NCBI RefSeq assembly: GCF_025118155.1
Contig: NW_026251389.1
Location: forward strand, 1,302,001-1,366,000
Source: Cokeromyces recurvatus
Lineage: Eukaryota; Mucoromycota; Mucoromycetes; Mucorales; Mucoraceae
DNA: 64,000 nt
Direction: 5' to 3'
Shown here piece after piece: positions 1-13,697 of the stretch. The notes under the pieces are model-generated. The model saw only the letters and a program-made list of their open reading frames with translations, was not told the origin of the DNA and searched no databases. How positions within the stretch are numbered: position 1 is the first letter of the stretch; each line of letters begins with the position of its first letter. The position numbers were made by a program, and so were the translations under genes.

Positions 1-1
1 A

Positions 2-97
2 TTGAATCAATTGGCTGGTGTAGCAGCTATTTTAAACTTTCCTTTACCAGATATTGATGATCTGATAGAGGAGGAAGAGATTGAACAATCATTTTAA
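2..97 (+). CDS. C-terminal fragment of an unknown protein (cut by window edge)
   Basis: The frame is open from base 2 to a TAA at 95-97 and encodes 31 residues, with a hydrophobic AAILNFPLPDID stretch followed by an acidic end (LIEEEEIEQSF). Acidic, phenylalanine-terminated tails are common at genuine eukaryotic C-termini. The gene converges on the next one (stop codons about 130 bp apart). Too little remains to name the protein; the call rests on the open frame and sensible composition only. Confidence 0.4.
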   Translation: MNQLAGVAAILNFPLPDIDDLIEEEEIEQSF

Positions 98-227
98 AAC
101 GTCTATTATTATTATTGTTACTATTTTTTTATTGTATAAATATATAAAAAATACATTTATAGAAATACATAAATAATGTTATATACATCTTGATGCCCTC
201 TTTTCTTTTTTTTTTATTTTATTTATT

Positions 228-1022
228 TTACATGTTTACATCTTCACTACTACTACCACCACCGCCGCCGCCGCCACTACTGCCGCCAACACCGCCGCCA
301 ATACCACCACCAACACCACCACCACTACCACCACCACTACCACCACCACCACCAAACAAAACTGCTGCTGCTTGAGCCACAACTGCTTGAGCAGCCGCTT
401 GAGCCGCTGCATAATTCATAGCCAAGATACCATCAATAGCTGACAAGATATCCGCCTCCCACCAACCCATTTCATAATCTACGAGTCCAAACCTTTCTAA
501 CGTATCTGCCCAACTCACCACCTTATCACGTAAACTATAAAGATGTTGATCCGTCAAACGTTCAATAGGCTGACTGGGTTCATGTCTTTGTTGTGCAAGG
601 GCATAGAGCCAACAGTTATTTAGGCCAGCCCAGAACTGTTCTCGATCAATTGCATTATAAGGATGATCGTCAGACGTTAGACCTAATTCTTGACAATGTT
701 CAACCACAGCTGATGTTGCATTACTTAAGGTTTCAAAGGCGCTTACCATACTACGTTGTTCTACATGATCTAATGTTGACTTTAGTTGTCTTTGGATTTC
801 TTCAAATGTTGTAATAGATGTAACTGGCGGGATTGTTTGATGTGAAGTATCTATTGAGGTATTATTACTATTACTATTATTATTATTACTATTATTGTTA
901 TTGTTATTGCTATTATTATTATTTGGTTCTAGTGAAGTAGATGACGATAACTCTGTTGTTATTGTTGGTTGTGATAGGGTAGTAGTTACTGTAGCAGCAG
1001 TAGTAGCAGTAGTAGTAGTAGT

Positions 1023-1055
<33 letters not shown>

Positions 1056-1412
1056 TGTATTAGAGGTGATTACTGCTGTTGTTGCATCAGAAGTAGATGT
1101 GGTAGCGGGTATAGCTGTAGTATCTGTATTTGGTATAGAATCAGGCTGATCTACTATTTTTTGATTTGATTTTTCTGCTACTGTATCTTGAACCAGGGTG
1201 TTGTTACTGGTTTCTTCTTGTTTAACAGTCGGCTCTTCTTGACCTGGTTCTAATAACTTTTTTAATATTAGCTCATTATCGTGTGTACAAGACGTCAGTG
1301 GTGGTGATGGTGGTAGTGGTAGTGGTAATGTCGAGTCATCGCATTCCTGTTTTATAAATTGATTTAAAAAAGTTTCTTGTTGATTTTTTTCTAATGTCGA
1401 GTCTTCTGTCAT
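228..1412 (-). CDS. Unknown low-complexity protein with a conserved-looking helical domain, 394 aa
   Basis: This is a single-exon ORF starting at the ATG at 1412. Residues 1-200 are mostly low complexity: Pro-rich (29-40), Thr/Ala-rich (97-150) and an Asn/Ser run (164-184). Residues 203-345 look folded and helical, with aromatic motifs QFWAGLNNCWLYAL and YEMGWWEADILSAID. The tail from about 353 is almost pure glycine and serine and ends SSSEDVNM. Two psi-K-x-E motifs, IKQE (20-23) and VKQE (63-66), match the SUMO acceptor consensus, and with the low-complexity arms they suggest a nuclear or regulatory protein; that is inference. I do not recognise the family. The antisense frame gives proline- and leucine-rich shadows of the same repeats. 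Confidence 0.75.
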
Positions 1413-2091
1413 GACCTTTATTTTATGTTTTAAATATACGCAAAAAAGAAAGAAAGAAGAAGGAGAAGGAGGAGGAAGGGAGAAGGGAGGAAGGAAAAAA
1501 AAAAGACGATAAGAGTGGGGTAGTTATAATGTTTGTAGTTAAATAAATGCTGCTTTAAAGAATCTTGATATTCTTTGGCCCTGTTTTCTTCTTGTTTTTT
1601 TTAAGATAAAAAAAGAGAAAGTTAAAATGATTTTTTGTATTTGTTAAATGACTCTTTGAATTCTGGTCTTTCTTTTTTTTTATTTATTTTATGAAAAGGT
1701 TAAGAATAAGAAGAATAAAAAAAGAGGGTCCTGATGCTGGGGGTAGTCAAGGGTTGAATTATAAAAAAAAAAAAAAAGTTACCAGGCAAAATTCATTTTT
1801 TTTTGTTCGGTATTTTAAATAAACAAGATGCTTGCCTCAATATCAGTTTTGAATTGTGTCGAGTTGAAAGAATGGCTTCTTCAATTATATCTTTTATAAA
1901 TGCATTAAAAAAATATATAAATTTCTTCTTGTATTTCCTTTTATTCGATTATGTAATTTCACCCAAAAAAAGAAAATTATCTCTTTTTTTTTTCGTTTCC
2001 TTCTCCCCAATCTGTCTTTTCATTTTGTGCCTAATTGGCATGAATTTGTTCTGTGTACAAAAAAAAAAAAGCCCCGAAACTCAGTCTTGTG

Positions 2092-2148
<57 letters not shown>

Positions 2149-2648
2149 AACAAATATTCCCTTTTTTTGGACATGAGCAGAGTTAACGTTTGAGTTTTAT
2201 TATTTACTATACTAGTGAATTAGATGAAACCATACGCCGGGAATATGCAATTATATTTAATCCAATTTAAGCATGATCATATATATAGAAATATATACAT
2301 ACATACATAAAGGATAAGATAGAGCAAGCAAGTGAGAGAATGGAAGATCCTATACTACCTTTCTTCATAGCGAAATATATAATAATAGGTCGAGATAAAA
2401 TGTGTTCATCTAAATAAGGTGTCTCTTGTATGATGGATAAAATTATTACTATGATCTAATAGCATACTACACACACAGCTTAGAGGGAATTATGTGATAC
2501 TGTTAGCTGTTGATAGGTCCTTTGAATGAGGCCCTTGAGTCTTGTTGATTATACTAAAATGCCATGGATATATTATATTCATGTTCATTATATACATATA
2601 TAAAACATATGGACATATATTTTATTAGTCGATACAGATTAACAAGTA
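1413..2648. other. Intergenic region with purine-rich tract and long poly-T
   Basis: This lies between the start of the unknown 394-aa gene and the end of VPS36. It contains a purine-rich stretch (about 1441-1505), short A and T runs and a 52-nt poly-T. The ORF at 1803-2186 translates mostly to Phe, Lys and Ile from homopolymers and is not credible. No RNA gene is seen. Confidence 0.6.
2093..2144. repeat. Poly-T tract, 52 nt
   Basis: An uninterrupted T run in intergenic DNA between the unknown 394-aa gene and VPS36. It lies outside any gene model. Confidence 0.9.
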
Positions 2649-4496
2649 TCATGATGAGGAAACTAAAAATAAATTTTCATAAAACGTAAGACCAGCAGGT
2701 CCTTCATCTCGACAAAGTAGACCCATTCTCTCAGTAACAAACAGCTGTTCTTCAGCAACAGCAAGCGCTAAATTTTCAATATCGGCCAGTTGAAGAGCTG
2801 TTAAGAGACCTCCGTGCTCTTTCACATGCTTTAGTATACGATTTGCAGCTATATTATCGTCCATATGAATGGATTGAATTACTAACAAACCACTAGGGAA
2901 TTTTCTTAGTCGAAATGGTAACTTTAAGGATTCAAATTGTTGACTTGCTTTATGTAAATCTTCTGGTGATATTAATTCTAAGAAAACAAAAAAAAAGTAT
3001 GAATTAAATATTCTTTATATTTATACAAAACTTACCAACACCTCTAGCACGATTAAATAAACAATAGATGTCTGTTAAAGACTTTACTTCATCTTCCTTT
3101 TCGTATAGTTTACCAAGAAAATCTGCCAACTCTCTTGCTAGTTCTTGATGGTATATTGAGCCAGCAGTGCCTCTACATATGCATATATATTTATATTTAT
3201 GAATAATATGCTTCATTATCATAAAATGGTTCACTTACTTTGTGACAGGGGAAGTTACACCTAGGTTTAATAAATGGGTTCGTAAAGTAGACATCTCTTT
3301 ATTATCTGAATCTTTGCTAAGTTTATTGGAAATGGACTCCGCCAATTTTACCATTTCAGTAGCTTTCATCATTAGTTTATCAAGATCCTGAAAGGCATTT
3401 GTCATGGTTTCATTAGCTTCAAGACTTGTCTTTTTAATACGATCCTCAATTGCACCTGAAAAATAAAAAATAGGATAAATAAGAATTATATGATGTAATT
3501 TTAATTTTACATACTTATTCCTACACCACGAATAACAGGTGTAGTAGATCTACTGCTATTAGGAGACTTCATTTCTTTCTAAAATATAACGTGTATTAGC
3601 CATCTTTTTTCTTTTTTCTCCATATATATATACCTTTTCCCATTGTTTAGTACTCAAGGCTTGCTTTAGTTTACTTAAAAAACTAGAATGTCCACCATGT
3701 CTAAACGAGAGACGTATTTGAACTGGTATAATTGAACTATTATTAGGTATTGATGGTGATGGTACAATGACTTTTGGTAAATCCGCTCCACACATTTCAC
3801 ATTGAACCATACTGGGGTGATTTTTAAATGTACATAATGTGCATACACTGCTATCTTGATCTTCATTTGTTGGTGTTGATATTAGTTGTTGTTGCTGTTG
3901 TTGCTGTTGCTGTTGCTGTTTTCGGACACCGCATAATTCGCAAATGTCAGTAGATGCTTTATTCGAAAAGAAACAAATGGGACAAGCCCAGACGTTAGCA
4001 CTTGGGGTTGTATTTACTAAAGATGCTTGATTATTTAATGATGCAGGGTTAAGATTGAGAATGATTTTAGGTGAAGATCGTAAAAATCCATTCTTTATTT
4101 TATTTTAAGAAAACAGATGAGAATATTAAAAAGAGAATTAGCTTATTTAACTTACGTAATTTTCAACATCCTGAATAACACTTAAACTTAATTCTATTGA
4201 GTATTCTAAAGGCCGACTATAGTCTACATATATGATGCGATGTGTAGTTAAATAACAGACGCCATCTTGGTATTGATCTAATTTATGCTTTCTGCAGGAA
4301 TCATGTTAAAAAAGAAAACTCATGAGAATGTTCTATCTTGCTCCATTCTTCATTCTTATTTTATTTTTTATTTTATTTTATTTTATTTTTACCCTTCATA
4401 CAGTCCAATATGAACTTGTTGAATAAGTAAAGATTCGTTAGAAATCAATTCAGGTCGATGAGATGCAGACAATAGTGTGGGTTTAAAATACTCCAT
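2649..4496 (-). CDS. VPS36: VPS36, ESCRT-II subunit
   Basis: Seven exons (4393-4496, 4156-4291, 3634-4092, 3515-3578, 3239-3455, 3036-3172, 2649-2977) join in frame to 481 residues. The product is the ubiquitin- and lipid-binding subunit of ESCRT-II, which sorts cargo into multivesicular endosomes. The N-terminal GLUE domain begins at residue 1 (start MEYFKPTLL) and is interrupted by an insert holding two NZF zinc fingers, C117/C120/C131/C134 and C164/C167/C178/C181, separated by an 11-Gln run (139-149). GLUE resumes near 203-233. From about 250 the EAP30 winged-helix region follows, with the motifs LTALQLADIENL and CRDEGPAGLTFYENLF. Two NZFs in the GLUE insert is the arrangement known from budding yeast. 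The gene is divergent from LTN1, with 217 bp between start codons. Identification is secure; splice sites are hand-placed but phase-consistent. Confidence 0.93.
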
Positions 4497-4587
4497 TGTT
4501 CAAGGAAGACTATCATAGAATAATGCTTGCCCGAAAGAAAGTTATGGTAAAAATAAAATAAAAATTAAAATTCCGTTACATTTCTTG

Positions 4588-4626
<39 letters not shown>
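4588..4626. repeat. Poly-A tract (39 nt) in the VPS36-LTN1 divergent promoter
   Basis: A 39-nt A run lies in the 217-bp gap between the two divergent start codons (4496 and 4714). Rigid dA:dT tracts are known to exclude nucleosomes in yeast, so a shared nucleosome-free promoter is plausible; that role is inferred. Confidence 0.75.
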
Positions 4627-4628
<2 letters not shown>

Positions 4629-4713
4629 AATGAATAAAAAATAAAAAAAATTAAAAAGTTTCAATTTTGTGTTGCTGCGAGATTCCTATATTGTTTTGTT
4701 ATTATAAACAAAG

Positions 4714-5178
4714 ATGGGCAAACCAACAAAACCCAGAGTAAAAGGCAATATGAAGCCTGCTAGCAGCAGGTAAAAAATAAAAGAGGCATTTTGAATTAAA
4801 ATAAATCATCATTGTTTCCTTATTTCTTCTCATGTAGTCGTGCTGCTGAATTAGCAAGTTCAAGCCGCTCATTAAGTTTTGAGAATCTCGGTGGATTTGC
4901 TCAATTTGTAAGTAATTCACCATTACCAACAGCCATTCCTTCACGTCCTTCTACGCCTTCTGGTGAGATTTATGCTGTCGAGTTAGATCCAGAACTTGTT
5001 GTTATCCTCAAAAAAATCTCCAAACGCGATGTCACGACTAAACTTAAGGCATTAGAGGAATTGGAAAGTTATTTAAAGACAAATAAAAGTGCTATTCAAC
5101 TTATTTTAAATAATTGGGTATGTAGTAGTAATAATAGTAATGACAGTGTATTAACCTTCTTCCTCTCTCTTTCTCTCT

Positions 5179-5242
<64 letters not shown>

Positions 5243-8200
5243 GAGGAAAATAGGTGACATTGTATAATAAATTAGTATTAGAAGTAGATCGACGTGTTCG
5301 TTTAATAGCGAATCAAGTTCATGCGTTAATTACAGCTAATGCAAAAAAGAAATTTGCGCCTATTTTGAAGGAATTAATTGGACCTTGGTTATTATCTATG
5401 TATGATTCAAGTAAGGATATTGTTAAAGTGTCACAAAGTGCTTTTGAAGTATGTAAATAGCTTTTTTCTTTTCTTTTTTTTAAACAAAAAAGAAAGAAAG
5501 TTAACCTTCATAATAGACTGTCTTTGCAGCAGATAAACGATTAGGCGTAATTTCATTTTGTCAAAAGGAGATTTTAGATTACATAACAGACATGCTTCTT
5601 TATAAAACACCTGAAACATTAAGTGATGCGCGCTATGTAACAAAGGAAGAGATGTTTTCCAAATATGCACGAGTTGTTTCCTCTAGTTTACAAATTTTAT
5701 CTTATTTGATTCAATTTCTACCATTAGAAGAAAGAACAAAGGAAAGTTATGAGACTATCTTTGACGATACAACCATGTGGAAACGATTATCAACTAATGA
5801 AAGTCCCTTAATTCGAAAAGCATTTTACAGCTTTATTTGTACCTTGTTGATATCTTGGATTGAAGTGGTTGAATCAAGATTAGATTTGATTTGTCCCTGT
5901 TTTTACGCAAGTGTATTTACTGAAAAAGACACAATGACTCATTCAGATATGTGGGATGCTCTTTTATTAATGACCAAAAGTATGTAATCTATTTGTGTTT
6001 GTTTTTTTTATCCTTTATTCATTTTTATTTTATTTTATTTTATTTTAGAACTACCTCAGTCATGGATTGTTATTGGTAAAAAGAAGCCTGCATTACCTAA
6101 GCTTTTTCATCTCCTTCGTTCTGGGTTAAATGGCTCACCTAATATCACTTATCCAAGCTTATTAGCCCTTTTAGCTCATCTTCCTAAAGAATTAAAAGAA
6201 ATGCCTAATTTCTATACAGATGTATTTGACAATTTTTGGAAAGGACTAAATACTGAATATATTGATCGATCCAATTCGTATCTCTTCTTAAATGCTTATG
6301 CTGAATGTATTATCTATTTTGCCATTTCTTTAAGGTATAAAGTGGTTATATAAAAATATATACATATATATATTAAACTTATGTTCTTTTCTAGTAAAAC
6401 AAAACAAGAAGATGCATTGCAGATAGCTACAGTATTAATTGAACAAACATTCTTCAACATGATTCAATCCTACTTTTTGAATATAAAGAACTTTGATAAA
6501 CTAGATTTAAATGGATATGCAATTATTGCTAAACATACAGTTATCCTCTTTTCAAATGAACAGCTTAATTTGCTCACTTTTAGATCACAGCTAGATGACC
6601 TTTTAATTCAAACCTTGATTGACTGTGATACTAAACTAATCAAAGCACAGCTCGACATGAACTTGTTTTGTCAAAAAGTAGCTCATTTCATGACTGCCTT
6701 ATCGTATGAAATTAAGCAAAACAACAAGGACATTATGGATTTGAAGAATTATGCAAATGATCTTGCTCAACGTTTGTTATTAACATCTGTCGAATCGGCT
6801 ATGGTACATAAACAATGGGCTCATGGGTTACTTGTATTGGGTCAACAGTTGCTTCATTTAGATGTAGAAATAACAAAGAAATTAATTATAGCTGTACAGC
6901 AATTGTTGAGACTATTGGAATGGTCTGAAGGTGATGAGGCTATGTTAACTTCTTTTGCTACCTTTTACGTAACTTGCGTGACTCAAACTGATGAAGGATC
7001 AACATTATGGACAGCCCTAATGAATATCTTGAAGGATATGTTGAATGATTCAGAATTAATATCTCGTAGTGTACACATCTTTATTCTTACCATTGAACAA
7101 AGTCAAAAGGTACCATATCGTTGTGATGCCTTGGATACAATTGTTAAACAAGCATTGAGCCGATTAATGGATCCTCAATTTATAACTGTACCTCGTTCTT
7201 TATTAGAGAAAATGGTTTCCTTTAGTCTTTCCATACCTATTTTATCCGATACTACCATAACAGAAATAATGAATTTGTTGACTACTACTTTAGTGAGCTT
7301 TAATCGACACTATGAAGAGGAAAGATCATCATTTTTGTTGGAGTCAGTTCAGTCTGTCTTAACTATTCTTCAGAATGCTCATCCTGGCCTTATGGGAAGG
7401 ACGATTGATTGGATTGGCGAAGTCTTTGATATCATGTTTATTGATTCGCCAGTAGCTCCAAGTGCCTCAGAGGTATGGGACCTTTACAAGCATAGTGCTG
7501 ATAGTTCCTACCTTATTGAGCGGGTAAAACGTTCTATAACTGATATTCATTATGCTGCAAGTCCTTCTGATAACGCTCATCGAATCAAAACACTTTTAAC
7601 TACCTATAAGGAACTATCTGTGGAGATGTTATTAGGAACAGAACAAGAATGGAAAACCTTATCTGATCATTTGTTAGTCTCTAGTCATGATTTGACGTTG
7701 AGCTTTACTGACCCTTTTATAGCTTTATCATTGAAGGATGACTTGCAAAAAGAATCAGAAACAATAAACTATGATCTATATGGCCTCTCTGGATTTGCAC
7801 GATTAGCCTTTTGCTGGGGTGAATATCTTTTTAGCGAAAATAAAAGAGTTGAATGTGGGTGGTTGATCCGTCAATTGATGATGACAGTAATGTGTTGTGA
7901 GCAAGGATTAATGTGCCCTGGATATAAATGTCGTATCTGGCAACCCAAAGCGGTTGATGGAGTTCGTACATTTGTTCAATCGATGCATTCTGTCTTTATT
8001 GACTGGCTTACTCATCTTGTGCCTATTCATCATGACGTCTTAAGTTGGAACAATGAATTACTTGCCTCTGTTATGAATGGCCACGTAAATGACCAGCAAC
8101 CTCTCTTATTACGCTTTGTAGCTGAGCTTATAGTTGTAAATCAACCTATCTTTGGAGCACATGTTTTGCAACGTGTTTTACAGCAACTTGTGATTTTATT

Positions 8201-10277
8201 AGACTGGCCTATGGAAGGTATGGTAAAGTGGTTGCCATTGATCAAATCAACCGATAATAAGCTACCATTAGCATATAAGGTTGCCATCTTGTTGTGTTTC
8301 AAATCTACTATGGGTGAAGATCCAAGCTATATACATTATCAAAGTGAATTAGCCAATCGATTATCCGGTCTAAGCCATATGAAGGATTTAAAAACACATT
8401 GGGATACTCTTGTTCTTTTAAACACATCTGTCTTGAATCATGGTGCATTTGATATCCCACGACAACGTTTAATTTATTTGGTTCAAACAATTCGACCCCT
8501 TCTAGTATCTATAAAAGAAAACGATGATGACGACAACGATGATGATGATGATGAATGTAGTAGAACTCATGCTTTGGTGCAAGCGCAGTTCGCCCAACTT
8601 TTGAAATATCTTGCAGAGTCCATCTCAGATATCTCTGGTAGTCACTGGAATGATTTCTTGGACTGCTGTTTTGAATGGATAGCGTTTGCAGATACCTCAG
8701 ATACTGAGGAATTAATGGTTGTCTATCATGGATTAAAATTATTACACACTTTATTATCCATTGAAAGCAATAATGAATCCTTGCAAGAGGCGCTTGAGGA
8801 ACGTATATCGATTCTGAGCAAGTGCATTTTAGACCTTGTTGCCAAAGAAATGGATTATTATCAAAATGGTCCAAATGTGAATGAGGCAAGAATGATCTAT
8901 CAAGAACTTTTAGCACGCCTATTAGACTTTGTTCCAGAAAAGTATTTGGTTGATTGTTGTGATGACTATTTCAGCAAGTTTAATGCATTGATTTATTCAC
9001 CTAATCAAGTGCTCCAAAAACAAATCTATCTTGTATTAAAGAAATGCGTTGCACATAAAGTTCAAGATTTATCGGTTAAACTTGAATTTACAGAAACAAA
9101 CGAAGAAGAAAAAGGAGATGTAGATATTGATCAGGAAGTTATGAATGCATTATTAAATCCTCCTGATTTAACCCACTGGCAATCTGTGATAGATGATTCC
9201 TCATTATTACATGACACTTTAGGATATCTTTTAGCTTGGATGCTTATGTTTGATCACTTTATAGACATTACATTTAAATTAAAACAGGAATATACAAGGC
9301 AACTTAAAGAACAGGAAGCTGTATCCTATTTAATGCCAACACTTTGCAAGATCCTTCATGTTGGACAGAACAGTACAGAATTATCATTTGACATCACACC
9401 TTGGTCTATCATAGATTATGACACGGAGGGTATTGATGTAACATCTGACATGACCTTTTTAGTCCTCAGTTCACATCTTTATTATCGTGCCCTGACACAT
9501 ATTCCTTCACTTGTTCGACAATGGTGGATCGATTGTAAACATCGACAATTGACAATAGCTGTTGAACACTATACAGAAAAATATTTCAGTCAACAATTAA
9601 TTCACAAGGAAATTGAGATGGTGAATCGAGAAGACATTAAAAAGCAATTAGAAGATAATGATGACAATGAATTTACAGTCAAGACATCTAAATCTGAAGT
9701 AACAGCAATATATCGAGTGGATGAACAAAATATGCAGATTGCAATCAAGTTACCTACTAACTTTCCCTTAAGACCTATTGACGTAGAAGGAATTCAAAAA
9801 GTAGGTGTCAATGATAAGCAATGGAGAGGTTGGATGTTTGCAGTAACAGCAGTCATTGGATCACAGGTAAAAAAAAAAAAAAGAAAAAGATTAGATGGAA
9901 GATGTAATAGAAAAGGTTAGATATTGATTTACGTTTTTTTTTTCCTTCCTTCTCTAGAATGGTAATATTGTAGATGCTTTAACAGTATTTAAACGTAATG
10001 TGAACCTTCACTTTAATGGAGTCGAAGATTGTACCATTTGTTATTCAATTATTAGTGCACAAGATAGATCGATACCCACTAAACAATGTAGAACCTGTAA
10101 AAATAAATTCCATTCAAGTTGTTTATACAAGGTATATTAGTATTATTATTTGTTGTAGACATATTACATTGTGTATACTCATTCATGTGTATGTCTTTTT
10201 TTTTTTTTTTTTTTTTTTCTTAGTGGTTCCGATCCTCTAATTCAGCTAGCTGTCCTCTATGTAGAACAGTATTCTAA
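4714..10277 (+). CDS. LTN1: LTN1/listerin, E3 ubiquitin ligase of ribosome-associated quality control
   Basis: Eight exons (4714-4769, 4838-5117, 5254-5448, 5517-5979, 6049-6334, 6395-9866, 9958-10131, 10224-10277) give 1659 residues, in the usual size range (about 1560 in yeast, 1770 in human). Listerin binds 60S subunits holding a stalled nascent chain and ubiquitinates that chain. The N-terminus (MGKPTKPRVKG, then LSFENLGGFAQF) matches the family. The middle is long HEAT-like helical repeat with an acidic run near residue 720 (ENDDDDNDDDDDE). The C-terminus is a RING-CH finger: C1609, C1612, C1628, C1631, H1636, C1639, C1652, C1655, ending in CRTVF. Exon 4 needs the AG at 5515-5516; the later CAG would bring a stop into frame. 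The intron before exon 3 contains a 57-nt T run. Confidence 0.95.
5182..5238. repeat. Poly-T tract (57 nt) inside an LTN1 intron
   Basis: It occupies the 3' part of the intron 5118-5253 and ends 15 nt before the acceptor AG, so it forms an extreme polypyrimidine tract. Confidence 0.9.
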
Positions 10278-10769
10278 ATATGTACATATATATTCATACA
10301 TATATATATACTCCAATTTACGGGTATTCACTTCTTGTCTTTTATAGAGCTTATTTTTAAGTCTAGTATAATTATTTTACTGAAATTTGAATAAAGCTAA
10401 TTTCTACTCATGTTAAATTCCTATTGCTTTTGTTATCCAGCTTACAAGTTGATTATGACAGTATTTGCTTTTATAAAATTATAATAAGCATTAATCAATA
10501 TAGAGGTTTTTCTCTCGAAAATGATGCTGTCTTTTATTTTGAATATGCATGTGTATTCTTAATAATGAGTTTTTTTTTTAAAAAAAAGAAAAAGAAAAAA
10601 AACCCTCCGATGTTTATAGACAGCATATCTTATTATTTAAATGAAAATGCCACTCACAGAATAATAATTTGTCATTCTATCATCATCATCATCATTATTT
10701 AAAAGGTGATCATCCTCATGATAACCTTTTTTTTTTTTTTTGTTTTTGTTTATTATTACAATTATTGCA
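10278..10769. other. Convergent intergenic region between LTN1 and the elongin-B-like gene
   Basis: 3' flanks of two convergent genes: AT-rich, with T and A runs and a small (ATC)n stretch near 10680-10697. Weak ORFs here are low complexity. No further gene is seen. Confidence 0.6.
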
Positions 10770-11308
10770 TTAAGCTCTGCCTTTCCCTTTTTCCTTTTTT
10801 GTAATTTGTTCCTCATCTTGGATTTCATCTTCATCTAATAATTGTGGTTCTATAACATTCACTTTTTCCCATTCGCCTATTCAATACATTTTTACTTGTA
10901 AATTAAAAAAAGATATACATTTTTTTACAATAAAAATGCAGTATTATTATATGCTAATTACCTTCGTTTCTATCAAAATAAACATAGTAAACGACTTGAT
11001 TATTTTCTAGAGATTTTGTATTTTCTAAAATAGTATATTCCTCTTTTGTTCCATTGACAAGTAATCTTATTTCTTCTGGTTTTTTTTCATTAGAAAGTGC
11101 TTTACATAATTTTGCTTTCACATCGTCCACTGAATCTAATTTTTGAATGCATAAAAATACATTTGTCTTTTCTCTTTTAGCTCGAATATAAGTTAATTTA
11201 GCTGACTTTTTTTTTACAATAATTAATTAGTTTTATTGATAACTTTTGTTATATATACACATATATGTATATATTTTGTTTGTAAATGCTTATAGACAAG
11301 CTTACCAT
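10770..11308 (-). CDS. Elongin-B-like ubiquitin-fold protein, 117 aa
   Basis: Three exons: 11306-11308 (the ATG alone), 10962-11205 and 10770-10876. Joined, they read MSAKLTYIRAKREK and end KKEKGKGRA. The centre resembles a ubiquitin fold (KTNVFLCIQ, VDDVKAKLCKAL, EEIRLLVNG). The later part VVYYVYFDRNEGEWEKVNVIEP parallels the elongin-B segment in which a strand runs into an IEP motif, and the length (117) is close to human elongin B (118). Elongin B pairs with elongin C in transcription elongation and cullin-RING ligase complexes. The start depends on an intron placed directly after the ATG (donor GTAAGC). Its acceptor is preceded by an A run rather than pyrimidines, so the first exon is the weakest part. 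Other ubiquitin-like families remain possible. Confidence 0.55.
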
Positions 11309-11434
11309 GATGTATAGAAATAGAATTTGTGTATAAGTGTATATAAAAAAAAGAAGAAAAAAAAAATACGATATCGTGAAGCATGACGTTTTTTTTTTTT
11401 TTTTTTTTTTTTTTTCTTTTTTTTTTAAGCTCCT

Positions 11435-13299
<1,865 letters not shown>

Positions 13300-13379
13300 C
13301 TTGATGTTGAGATGGAATAAAAAAAAAAAAAAAAAGGCAATTTTTATTTTATTTTATTTTATTTTTTATGGGTTTTTAA

Positions 13380-13385
<6 letters not shown>

Positions 13386-13431
<46 letters not shown>
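13386..13431. repeat. Poly-A tract, 46 nt
   Basis: Uninterrupted A run about 90 bp upstream of the ERG1 start codon, in its presumed promoter. Confidence 0.9.
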
Positions 13432-13433
<2 letters not shown>

Positions 13434-13487
13434 AAATTTCAGTCAACCACTAATGCAACAAAAAATGACAACAATAACGTTCATTAT

Positions 13488-13493
13488 CACGTG
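13488..13493. promoter_or_regulatory. CACGTG E-box upstream of ERG1
   Basis: The site reads ATCACGTGAA and lies about 190 bp upstream of the ERG1 ATG. SREBP-family and other bHLH factors bind ATCACGTGA-type elements, and sterol genes are known SREBP targets in several fungi. Regulation here is inferred from sequence and position only; a CACGTG hexamer can occur by chance. Confidence 0.35.
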
Positions 13494-13600
13494 AATATGT
13501 ACTTGTAAAAAACGAAAAAAAAAAAATCGAATGTTTGAAGAGAGGGAGAGAGGGAGAGAGAGAGAGAGTAAGTGAGTGAGTGAGAAACTTTTATTATTAT

Positions 13601-13676
13601 TATTAGTATTAGTATTAGTATTAGTATTAGTATTAGTATTAGTATTAGTATTAGTATTAGTATTAGTATTAGTATT
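13601..13676. repeat. TATTAG hexamer microsatellite
   Basis: About 12-13 tandem copies of TATTAG, ending about 22 bp from the AVT1-like stop codon and probably within its 3' UTR. Translation in any frame gives only repeat peptides. Confidence 0.9.
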
Positions 13677-13697
13677 ACTAGTATTATTATTATTATT

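Larger units (their letters stand above)
13300..13697. other. ERG1 upstream region and AVT1-like 3' flank
   Basis: Contains a 46-nt A run, a CACGTG site, a GA-rich microsatellite (about 13541-13585) and a hexamer tandem repeat reaching the AVT1-like stop codon. No gene is credible here; the ORF over the repeat encodes only Ile/Leu repeats. Confidence 0.6.

Noticed and set aside
1803..2186. 127-codon ORF with a 17-Phe run
   Set aside because: Its sequence is dictated by the poly-T tract, with no start context, domain or splice support.
8509..8916. 135-codon antisense ORF within LTN1
   Set aside because: His-rich end comes from the acidic codons of LTN1 on the other strand; shadow ORF.
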